Assembly (NCBI GenBank): GCA_023055355.1
Contig: JALJCS010000004.1
Coordinates: 14,352,001-14,416,000 of the forward strand
Source of the DNA: Agelaius tricolor
Lineage: Eukaryota; Chordata; Aves; Passeriformes; Icteridae
Length of the DNA: 64,000 nt
Direction: 5' to 3'
The notes below the pieces were generated by a model. It saw only the letters and a list, made by a program, of their open reading frames with translations. It ran no database searches and was not told the DNA's origin. Below are positions 37,681 to 48,842 of the stretch, in pieces. A program made the translations under genes and the position numbers. Within the stretch, counting starts at the first letter, position 1, and each line of letters starts with the position of its first letter.

Positions 37681-40600
37681 GGGGTGCATGTAGCTACACT
37701 CGCTCTTGGATGCAAAAGGCTAAACAACAGAATCATATCCAATGCCAGAAATATTGTATGCTCATTAAAATGCTGGCCAGACTGCTTTATGATTACTATC
37801 CCAGGATTTTAAATGATGGCTGAGTTTGAGACAAGCCCTTCAGAACAAAAACTGACAATGAATAGAGGAGGGAAGTGGAGACGAAGAGAGTGTAAGGGAG
37901 TTAGACATATAGGAGAGACTTTTCTCCTAGAGCGGCCAGAATTAGTCTGACAAATAGCCGCTGTTTCTAAGCCAATGTTCGTTCTTTTCTGTCTGTTGGG
38001 GCATTATCTTAGATGACCGAAAAATTATGGAAATGAATGAGAGAAGCATAGAAGCATAAGCTATTTAACATTGCTCACAGTAACTCATAGCAAATCAAAG
38101 GGGAAAACAGAAATGTGGCCTGTGCTACATCCTCTCAATGCAATTGGAAGGATCACTGATGATGCCAGCTCTTATCCTTGACTCTTTGGGGTGCTTTGCA
38201 GTTGTTAATTTTTAATTTGCTCTCCATTTGCAGTTTAAGACTGCTCCAAGTGAATGAGCTAGGATGTGTCTTTCAGCTAAAAGTAAAGCAGATCATTCAT
38301 AAAATGAAAAAAAAAATACATAAGGAGATGAATAACAGTTAAAAAACCCAAAAACCATGCCTCAGGGCAATGTGGTCCTTAGTCACAATTCCAGATATTT
38401 ATTCTTCCAGATGATGAGTAACACCAAGCAAACTCCTCTCAACATTGCATACAATGCTGATTCACTCTGGGAGGCAGATCACCTTTATTTTCCCTTAATG
38501 GTGAATCTGTCAGCCATGCCAAAAATGAAGTAAGAGATTCTACTGTTTTCTCAGGGATCCTACTACTAGCAGGTATATACTTTCCCTCTAAATTGTCCCC
38601 TTATCCTCTCTCCACCCCTCTCTTTTGGGAAGAACAAGGTTACCATAGTGAGCACAATCTCCATCATTTCCTATCAGGACCACACTAAATCAAATCAATC
38701 TGCTGTTGACATCTCTGTCCTCCCACTAATTCCCTGTTGCCTCCCCTTTATAGTATTTGCAATCCACAGACACAGAGATATTTTAGACACACCTTGATCA
38801 TAACAGCAGCAAGTCAGCATCCCACATGGGTGCAAACTGGGTGTCACTAATAAGAAATGGCTGTATGAAGTGGCTGAATGAAGCTGATGAACCACCAGGG
38901 AGCTGACAGGCATCCAGAGGACTGGTAAATCTCTGCCTGGGTCAGACCTTCAGCCCCAGCGCCAGTGACCAAGCCTGAAACCCTCACCGGGCTGGCAGTT
39001 TTGTACCTTGTCTAGATCCCACACGATTCAAACAACTTGCAAAACTAATAGGCAGAAAAGCAGAAAATGGAGGCAGGCAGATGTGAGTTAATGCTCACAC
39101 AAAGGCCTGAAAAGGAGCGACTTGCACATGCAAGATGCCGACTACAACCTGCTGCCAAAATACTTTCTCTCTCTCTTCCAAATGCTATCAAGGTTGATCT
39201 ACCTTTCTGACAAGTGCACTGATATTGAAACATAATTCTGCATATGGGTGCTTTGGAGTAGTGTCCCTGCTGCCACCACATAACTCCGTATCTAAAGAGC
39301 CAGCTTCATACGTGACTGTGAGCTCATCCTGTAGGTACTCACAAGATATTCTTTTGCACCACCAAACCTGTGCTGCAAAAATTTCCCTAATCTGTCTCTC
39401 AGAAAAACAGAAAACTTCTTTTCAGTGGAATTTTTCAAACAATGCTCTACCTACACCATGAGGAAAGGAAAATTTCCATTTGAATAGCGTGTAAAAGTTG
39501 CAAACAACTGACAGCATGGACCTGTCATGGCAAATTCCATAGACACCTAGCTACAATGCACTGGCTACTGAAATTTCAGTATTTAAAAGAAAGTAACTTA
39601 TTTTTGCTATGTAAGATTTCTAAGCAGTTGCTTTCTGTTTCTGCTCAGAAAGCACTGGATGGCCTCCTTTATGCTTAACACAGTGTAAGAGTGGCAATGA
39701 TGTCATTCATTGCTGCAGAGGAAGTAAAAGGCTCTGAGCTTAGACCTTGGCAGGAAAAAACAGTTTTGCACTTAATCTCTAAACAAGTGTTTATTTAAAT
39801 AAAGTTTGTTTTACTTGAATGCTAGTCAGGTCTGACAGGAGACTGGTAAACTTTCCCTAGGCACCCAGTCTCTGGACAGATAAAAAGTAAAGGCAGAGCA
39901 GAGGGACTGAAAGCAGCCAGATGCTCTCAGCCCCATAATCAGCTTACAAACAAACCTCTCTTGACACCCTTATATCCTCCCCAGCACCCGTGCCTTTTCC
40001 AGAGCATTTTTAAAGAGGTGAACATTTCTGCAGCAGTGGCTTGTTGAGTTTTGCACCATGTTCACTTAGCAGTTTCTTACAGGACCCCAAACTGCTGTGT
40101 ACTTGAGTTGTCCTGGTCAGCTCCCTCCTCTGACCCTCAGCTCTACTGGTGGTGCACCAAAATATGCCTTTCTTTGGAAAATTTGGGCTGGAAACCCTTG
40201 CCTTTTAACAGGCAAGATCTGTGACAGAGCTGAAGGTACTGTTGTACTATGAGGTTTAGCAATGTAAAAGGACAAACCAGGTTAGCCTGTGTGACTATGA
40301 TCTGTCTGAGATCTGAAACTGGAACGTCACCTCATGGGAATGTGGCTGTGGCTGTGCTTCTTCACACCCCAAACAGCGACAGCACTAAGCACACATAAAA
40401 TGCCTCTGGAGGCAACCTAGGAATCACAACACGCAGAAATAATTTGTGCCTGTAGCACAGTTAAAGGCAAATAAAATCAGCAGGAAACACTGACTTTTTT
40501 GTTTAGGGTTGGGTTATTTTTCTGGTAAGTGACACAGTTAACAAAGACCCATAATGAAAGTAATCTTAAATTTGGAGAATGACAGAAGTGAAAGAGAGGG

Positions 40601-43600
40601 GGACAACTCACTTTGATCACAATTCACCTTTATTTTTTATTCTAATCAGGTTAAGTGATAAAAGCTCATTTGCCCACCGTTGAGAAAGAGCACAGACACA
40701 AGGGGAGATAGGGGGTCCTCAAACCATGCCCTGCCTGGCCCCTCCCAGAGCCATCACAGGAACCTTCAGCCGCACATCAAGGGATGAAATCTACCACTGT
40801 GATCCAATTCCTAAGGCCTCCTGGTGCAGATTTCAAACAGAGGGGTATTGCTGCCTTTGGATGTCTGGGACTCCTCATGGGATGTGAGGGAAGGACATTC
40901 TGGCATGGTCCAAGGCTCAAGATGTTTAGTGAAGGAAGCAGGGAAGGAGAGGGATCTGAGAGGCTTGACAGGGAATGCACATGGGAAAACAGGGAGATAT
41001 GAGGACAATACGCATAAACAGGCACTGATCACTGTGGTTCTCTGGCTGTGTCTTGCATATGATGAGAGCAGTCTGTCCAATCTTCTCATGAAACTCCATT
41101 TCCAACTCTTTTAATGGGGGAGTGATGTGCCTGTGTCTACATGTCATGTGTATATGTACATGTGTCTGTGTGCACGCCTGCTATGAATGGGTGCCCAGTT
41201 TCACTGCTGCCTGGATCTAGGGCATGGATCTGCTGCAGTCTCACCGCAGTGGGGCTATCAGATTTGTCCACTTACTAGCAAATAATACATTATATTGTCT
41301 TCAGGAGTTTGAAAGGTGGGCAGCATAGAGCAGAACAGTACTAAACAATTACAAAAAGCACGGTGCTTTGTATCACACACAACAACAAAACCAAGTTGTT
41401 CTCTGTCCATCTTCACAAGGTTCATACTTATCTAACTATTTCTCACTTTAGATACAGATAGATGCAATGTACATCTCCTTGGGATGAGGTGATTAAAGAA
41501 AAAAAATGAACATGCTCATCCTTTTTTTGTCCTATAAAAAGTTTTCCATAAAAAAAAATGACACAGTACCTGTTCGAGAAAGGAAGACTTTTAAACAATT
41601 TAGGGAATTAAAATACTTTCGTCATATAGAGAAACATTTTTAAAACTAGCTGGGTTGGTGGAAAATGCACCGACCATCATTTTAGAAGTAGAATGTTCAG
41701 TTTTTCTGGTCTATTGTAAGGCTCACTGTGCAGATGTTTTTAATAATAGCAGGTCTCTCAGTGAGTACAGGATTTTAAAACTATTTTTTAAAAGTATTTT
41801 TTGGCTGCAAAACTTTTTTTTTTTTAACACATCAGGGACAAAAAGCACACATGTTTCAGAGGGGGGTGTTATGACTTAGAGATGCTGACTGCAACTTGAA
41901 GGCAGTAAACTTTAACTGAAATAAAAACTAATAGAGGTTTCCTTTGGAGATGCTCAACTGACAGATAGCCTGCAAACATGATGCTCATCTCAGATGAGGA
42001 TGCAGTGAAGAAAAGAACCTTTGCAACACAGAGGGATAACAATCATTTTTAAGTGACCAAAATTCAAGGAAAATTGCATCAAACAGGTCACTCAGCACAC
42101 CACCTTGTTACAGAAAATCCAGGGAAATGTCTCAGGTGACTATCACCCAAGTCACTTCTGGCAAATTCCTCATAGTCTGCCCTCTGACCTGTCTTCTATT
42201 CCAGTGCTCTTCAGGTTTGGAAGTTTGACATGTGACTGTTTGTGTTGGTGGAAGTTAAGGGTGTCTTGGTGACAGGTTTTCCAGCACTCAGCTGGCCCAC
42301 AGTCTTCACGTCTAGAATTCACAGAGCCTACTCACTGTGGTTATGGGAAAGCCTCTGGAGAAGCAGGACAAGGAAGGACTGGTGGGGGTGGGCAAATCCA
42401 TAGAAATGAAACCGCACAGCAGCACTGGAGTTGCATCCTTTGCCCTCCTGCTTGGCATTGTACTGCATGTGGGTTTGTTGGCAAAACCCCGACAGGGTTG
42501 CTAAGACTGTCCTGCATCCTCAGGTGGGAGAGCACACCTTGAAGATATTCTGCACTGAAGAAGGAGAGGTGCTATCCATCTGGCTGCTCTTCACTGGCAG
42601 ACAAACCCAGACATCTGGCAGATCTCCACTAGCCACCTTCCTGACTGGGAAGGCTTACTTTTCTTCTCATTTCCTCCCATTTTTAATGATTCTTTGTCAT
42701 TTGGGCTTTGCTAAATATGGGCCAGGTGTAGACAGGGTCACTCCTTCAATAAGCTTTATGGTATTTTGGATTCTTTTCCCTCCTGACTCCCTATAAACAA
42801 TCAGTGAGTGCTGGGAAGGATCTTCTTCATCTCTGTTTTTGTGTCACAAGCTTTTCTGCTCTGACATTGTTGCCATGAACACAGACTACCATCACACTCA
42901 GCAGTGTGGATTACTGTCTCTGTGCCTTCTAGTGGAGATAGATGCCTATGCTGTTTTCATGTGGGTGTTCAGCAAAAGATAAAATGTTGAATCCACTTTT
43001 CTCTGCATCATCCTACTTTCAATTTGCCTTTGACTAAACATGAAGTATCCAGCTTCTTGCAAAGAGCATTAGTAACTGAAGTGTGTCTGGCTCCTCACTG
43101 TTACTGGTTTTGTACATTCCCTCTCTGTTCTTTCTGGTTTGCCCTGTAGTTGGCATTATTTGTCTCAAGAACACAGATTACTATACACATTGCTCCACAG
43201 GGACTTTCAGATTGGGCCATAAAACAGTAGACATACTCTCTGGTTTGGCTTTTTACAGTGTATTGTGGCCATGGCTGAGATGGACGTGAAGATCTTGGGC
43301 ACACTTTCATTCTCATCTGAAGCTAATTGCTTGTCGTTTGAGGCTATTTGCTACTTTGCACATCTCTGGAATAGTACTCAGTTGACAGCAACCATGTCTT
43401 CCATTGAGAGGAAAGCTTTGATTCTTTCATTACCATCTTAAAACAGAGGAGGATGTTTTTTGTAACTTATTGATGGATGTGAAACTTTCTTTGCTTTTCA
43501 CACCTTTCCTTCCATTTTAAGCATGCTCCGCTAAATATAATGGGTGTATGCAATGCTTTTGATGTTTGCAGGAGATATCCCTGTCACACCACTGAAGATT

Positions 43601-46094
43601 TAATTGTACTTTTTGCAGTAACAGAGGTAAACGAGTTACCTTGTCCTGCCTTAGGGCAGAACCCTCTTTGTAATCTTTGTAACTCTCGTACATCTTAACT
43701 TTTAAATGAGTTAAGGTCTCTATTAGGCAGCAGTGTCTTTTGGTAGACTGATGGACTGAATTGGAACAAGCTAGGCAAGCTTTTGAGCCCACCAATGTAT
43801 TTTGAAGCCTCTACAGTTTCCACAAATTAATCTAATCCCAATGTTTTTATACTCCACAAGCATCGCTTTCTGCTGGTGCTGAGACTTAACTAAACAAAGG
43901 TCAATGTGGCTCCCCACATCTGTGGTGGATATGGCTTGATGTATGTGTACATGTGCTGTATATATATTAGTGAGCCTCCTTAATGAAACTGACTGAGCTA
44001 AGATGTCATGGACTTAGCCGTGGTCCCAATGTTGCGGATGCTGGGTTATCACCTACAGGTATTGTCCTTAAACACAGTAACATGTAAGTGGCTAAGCTTG
44101 CTAAACTTGTCATATCTCTTGCCTTCAAACACTTCAAACACTTCTGGACCACTTGCCATCTGTCCTGATTTCTTTGTGCTGCAACCAAACCAAGAATATT
44201 TTTGAAAGCTTTACTGTTGTGTCCCATCATTGCTCATAAACCCAGCAATTCTGCTGCCAACACTCAGGACACTGGGTACACTAAGTCTGAGGTTTGTGAA
44301 TTGCCAGCCTGTCTCATATGCACCTTGTGTCCCACCATCTCCTCAGGTAACGCGATCATACTATTTATCCATGGGCATTTGGTCAGAGTCAGCATCGGCC
44401 CACTGCCTGCAACATGGATGCTAACAAATAGCTTCTAAGATGCCTGTAGGTATGAAAGACCTCAGTTCAATAATGCTAACAGCTCTGCTTCATTCTTCGA
44501 GCTCTTTGCACACAGTTTCTCTTCTTTCCCTTCACTACTGCCAAGGATCACAGCAGTTGGTAGAAACAAGACACCCTGGGAAACCATTCCTGTTTTCACT
44601 TTCTGGCCTGTTCTTGTGTGCTGGAATGGAAGGAACTACAACCGTGGTGACTTCAGACAGTGCCCTGGGTGACTTCTATGCACATCTCACAGCCTGGAAA
44701 TCCACCCTGGGGCAGTCAGGGTAAGGAGCCTCATGCATGCAAATGGCTTTCCCAGTGAGTGCAGCACAACAAGACATTTAATATCTAGTTGAGTCTTCAG
44801 GGCTGGAATCCTGTCGAGGGTCAGCAATGTGATTGTACATCACTGGCATTTCTTTCTGGCTGACTGGGGCAATGGGAATCTGCTGGGTCACTCCAGCTTT
44901 TCTGACACAGTCCCTCCGTGTTCTACACTGCTTGTGTTGGGTTGGAAATACAGACAGGTACAGTGCTTAGGAAAATACCTAAATGTCCTTAGTCGGAATG
45001 TTTCAGCTGTAAAGTAACTGAAACCATATTCTCCAGTTCTTGTATACTCACCTCTCCTCATTTCCTGATGCTTTCCCTAAACAGTTCCATGCAGAAAAAG
45101 TTCTCAGACCCTCTGGGATCCCTGCAGAAGGTTTTGTGTATTTGACTGCTGGAACCTGAGGAGCAAGGCAGTGCTCATAAAGGAAGTGTCAGAGAAATTC
45201 CTCAAATGACAAAGTGACCAAATAAGAACAAAAACAAACCCAGCATGTGGACCTTCCCTCCAGCCTGGGCTGCCGCTTACCCATCCTGCAGTGCTTGTAC
45301 TCCCCTATTAATGTGATGTTTCCTGGGAAGTTGTTCAGAAAGCCTCAGGTGAAAGGTCTGCCTAGGAGAGATAGCTTTGCCTGGCCACTTTGACAAAAGC
45401 AGCTGCCCATACCCAGCACATCCTGTTTGTAACATTATCTTAAGTAGATGCTCACAACTGATGTCTGCTCACAATAAGAGAAGAGTTTTCCTTTTCCTTA
45501 ACTAGGACTTTGGTGGGCAGAGGAAAGCTTGCACATGCCTCAGAAGTGAACTGCTTGCCTATGTGAATCTAAGACACAGGACTGGAGACAGAAGAGGGCA
45601 GAAGTCTCAGGGGGGCATTGCTTCTGGGCATGGGGAAGAAGTACAGCCAGGAACGCTACAGGGAATAGGCAGTGCTGGCTGTGCTGAGAGTCACATGAGG
45701 CCTGGGAACAGCCGGGCTCTTGGCTTCAGTTACAGAGCAGCAGAACTGCACTTCAGAGACCACTTATCACTGCCATAAATCTTGCTTCTCACCGAGTACA
45801 TGTGGAAGCTGAGACATTTGACAATGAGGAGGGCTCCTGTAGGCAGGGGTTTGGCAGCACAGGCAGGCAGCAGTTTGTACAGAGCTACACACTATTGCCA
45901 GTAATGTGACAGAAGCAATACTCTGTGACTAAAGTGGCTGTTTACAAGTATTTTCTTTTCTTGTTCCTGGTGTGGGCAGTGAGAAGAGGGGGATTTAGAT
46001 TAAGAAATCTCTTTATAAGCAAAGAACTGAAAACAAAATTTAAAACAAATCCACAGCCTCACAGCTTCTGTATAACACATCATGCATCGTTTCA

Positions 46095-46123
46095 CCCACC
46101 CAGTTACCCCCAATCCCCCTCCC
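46095..46123 (-). other. G-quadruplex-type motif, five G tracts, NRG1 sense strand
   Basis: On the plus strand there are C tracts of 3, 3, 5, 5 and 3 at 46095-46097, 46099-46101, 46107-46111, 46115-46119 and 46121-46123. The minus strand therefore carries five G tracts with loops of 1, 3, 5 and 1, meeting the usual G3+N1-7 rule. This is the strand transcribed into NRG1 pre-mRNA. Confidence 0.7.
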
Positions 46124-46845
46124 AGCCTCATCAGCAAGCTGCTGGCAGAGTGAGCCTTTCCTTCAGCATGAAGAACTGGTCTTGCCATGCTCCCATTTTT
46201 AATGCTGCTTTTGCTGCAGAGAGCATGAGATGTCAGTGCCTTCTCACACCATATCCACACCCTGCTGCACGCAGCAGTGAGTCAGCACCAGATGCTTGCA
46301 GACTTGGGAGTCTCAGTTTCATCAACTGTAAATCCCTGCAGCTCCACTGGCTACAAGAGCTCCTCAGAGCAACACCAGCTGGAAACCTGCCCTGTAAATC
46401 TCAGGGGCTGAGCTGCCCAAGCAGCTTCTCCTCAAGCTGGCCCTGCACAGGGGTCTCATTCTTCCTAGTTTCTAAGTCCATTTCCACTCCTCCTGAAACA
46501 TGAAATGGCTAGGTGAAACTGGGAGCCTGGGCTCTTTGTTTAGACTAAGCATGCAGAGTTTGCTTCATCTGTAGTCTAAATAAGTACAAATGAAAGTCAG
46601 GAGCTTCTGTGCCTGTGTGCATGGAAGCAGAAGGGGTGCAGCCTGCTTCTGTGTCTTCATGGGAAGAAAATGGGCATTTGTAAAGCCTGCACACATCTAG
46701 TTTGGAGACAGACTGAATATCCATTATGTGCGCACTATCAGCAGCCTATTTTTAGCCACTGGGCAGTCATAGGGTATCTGTCAGTATAGTGTTCAAATTT
46801 TATCCCATGCCTTCCATTTTCTTTTCCCCTCTCTTCAAGTCTTCA

Positions 46846-46869
46846 CCCTCCCTCCCCCAAACTTCCCCC
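46846..46869 (-). other. G-quadruplex-type motif, NRG1 sense strand
   Basis: C tracts at 46846-46848, 46850-46852, 46854-46858 and 46865-46869 on the plus strand give four G tracts on the minus strand with loops of 6, 1 and 1. It is about 180 bases from the CTTCC array. Confidence 0.7.
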
Positions 46870-47045
46870 TTCTTATGGAATCTGGGAGACGTTTGGTGAT
46901 GTAGGTAATGAGATTCCATCTCCACACAGACAACATTCAAGAAGGTTCATTCAATCATTCAAGAAGGTTTTACCTCCTTTCTCCATGACTTTTCACAACA
47001 AACAGATCAACAGACAGTTCTACAAGCACATAACAGGAATTTCCC

Positions 47046-47265
47046 CTTCCCTTCCCTTCCCTTCCCTTCCCTTCCCTTCCCTTCCCTTCCCTTCCCTTCC
47101 CTTCCCTTCCCTTCCCTTCCCTTCCCTTCCCTTCCCTTCCCTTCCCTTCCCTTCCCTTCCCTTCCCTTCCCTTCCCTTCCCTTCCCTTCCCTTCCCTTCC
47201 CTTCCCTTCCCTTCCCTTCCCTTCCCTTCCCTTCCCTTCCCTTCCCTTCCCTTCCCTTCCCTTCC
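47046..47265. repeat. (CTTCC)44 perfect pentanucleotide array
   Basis: Forty-four uninterrupted copies of CTTCC span 220 bases; the minus strand is pure GGAAG. No variant unit is visible, so the array is young or actively homogenised, or its length was inferred in assembly. Because the unit is 5 bases, every frame reads the same 5-residue cycle (Ser-Leu-Pro-Phe-Pro on plus, Gly-Lys-Gly-Arg-Glu on minus) and none has a stop. The open frames of about 100-130 codons across it are artefacts of this. The tract is a homopurine-homopyrimidine mirror repeat capable of triplex formation. Confidence 0.98.
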
Positions 47266-48820
47266 TCCCCAGGGTTGAAGCATGACCTTCTCTGCATTGC
47301 GCCATGTGATCCCTAGCAATCAGAATCTGAAACACTGACACTATTTTGTTACCATAATGACTTTGCAAGTGCATGTGCCTCCTGGTATCCCCAGCCGAAG
47401 TGAGATCATGGAGCCTGAGGGGTTAACAGGAGTGACACAGCCCTCACATGCATTGCTAGAGTCGGGGATGACAGAAGCAGCACACAATCTGCTAAGTGAA
47501 GGGCTCTTCTAAGGGCCTCATCAGCACACAGGGCCCAGAGTGTTGACATAGAGGCACAATACATTTTTATTCTGCTATGTTTTATGCTATGTCATGTCCA
47601 AAAAACATACCTCAAATAGTCTGAGGCACCAGAAAGTAATGATAAGATTGGCAAAGCAATGAAAAAAAAAGGATAGTGTTGCACTTACAAACAAAATCAG
47701 GTAAAGCATTTCAAACAACAGCACAAAATAGGACTCTTACATGGTTACTACCCAGAAATGCTCAGCTACACTAAACTGTTATTTTAACAGTCTTATGCAT
47801 AGCCTCTAAATAAGAATTGATTTTTCATATCAAATTCTCTTAAACTAGTATCTAAAAGAATTCCCCTCACTTAAGAATTCCCTTATTTCCCCTCATATTA
47901 GGATGGAATCTGGACTACTTCCAAAGTAACTCCACTATAACCAAGGCATCTTGTCCTCATCTGTATAGAGTTACCCCAAATTAGTGCTGTACTTTCAAAC
48001 TCAACTGTGAGTCCAAAAGACTGGCAGTAAAAACATTCATGGGCAGTAATTTCCTCACCTACTCCAGCTCTGTCCCCAAAATACACAAAGCTTCTCTGTC
48101 CCTGTGACTTAGGCATAGGCAGATCCCAGCAGGCAAAAGCTGTTATACTGATGGAGAACTGAAAATATTCAACAGCTCTGAGTCTCCCCAGTCATTTACC
48201 TCTGAATTTCAATGAGTATCTCAACACTAAATCACTCTCTTCCAAAGTTAATCTATAACCTCTTTTTGTCTCCGTACTAGTACTCTGGAAACTTGTGGGC
48301 AGGCTAGTAGTTTTACAAGGCTGGTTCACATGTTTTGTCATCTAAAATACTACAAATAATCATCCTATTCTTGTCTTGCAAGAAACAGGCAAGAGCTCCA
48401 GTGACAGTAGTCTTTCAGGGAGGGCATGTTAGCAATCCCCTGAACTCAGTAAGTGATCAGAGGTATCTAGAGGCTCAAGGAGAATGCAGAATGAGGGTGT
48501 TAAAACAGTCTCTGTAGCCCATGGGCAGAGGAAGGTTACTCCAAAATGGTCCCAGCATTCAAATGAGACTGCTGCACTCCACCACTTCCTGAGAATCCAG
48601 CCTTTCTCATTCTGCTGCATGGTGAGTTAGCAGAAACTGATGTGCTAACTGAGAAATGTCTTATAAATTACAATCTGGAGATGCTACTGACTAAAAGCAT
48701 GCTGGCTGTGGTGCTGGTGTGCTGCCTGCCTATTTGCTTGCTGTGTGAGAGCAGACATTTTCTCTCATTTTGCAGATCTCACAATAGGAGTTGTGTGTAC
48801 CCAGAGGGCACCACCTGCCA

Positions 48821-48842
48821 CCCCCACCACCCACCCCCTCCC
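48821..48842 (-). other. G-quadruplex-type motif with short loops, NRG1 sense strand
   Basis: C tracts at 48821-48825, 48830-48832, 48834-48838 and 48840-48842 give minus-strand G tracts of 3, 5, 3 and 5 separated by loops of 1, 1 and 4. Short loops favour a stable quadruplex in DNA or in the intron RNA. Confidence 0.75.

Larger units (their letters stand above)
31181..47045 (-). other. NRG1: NRG1 large upstream intron, between CR1 and the CTTCC array
   Basis: No exon is recognisable. The stretch holds a perfect 22-bp palindrome, a possible ancient repeat, TTTA and CA microsatellites, a 15-bp tandem duplication with CpGs, and two G-quadruplex-type motifs near its right end. Sequence at about 37.38-38.10 kb looks less repetitive and retains scattered CpGs, as conserved non-coding elements often do, but this cannot be shown without alignment. 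Confidence 0.78.

Noticed and set aside
45925..46503. 192-codon plus-strand open frame
   Set aside because: Proline/serine-rich because it runs over the C-rich G4-antisense sequence; no recognised domain.
46970..47374. Open frames of 96-134 codons on both strands rich in Gly-Arg-Glu-Lys or Ser-Leu-Pro-Phe
   Set aside because: They are direct translations of the (CTTCC)44 array, which has no stop codon in any frame; not genes.
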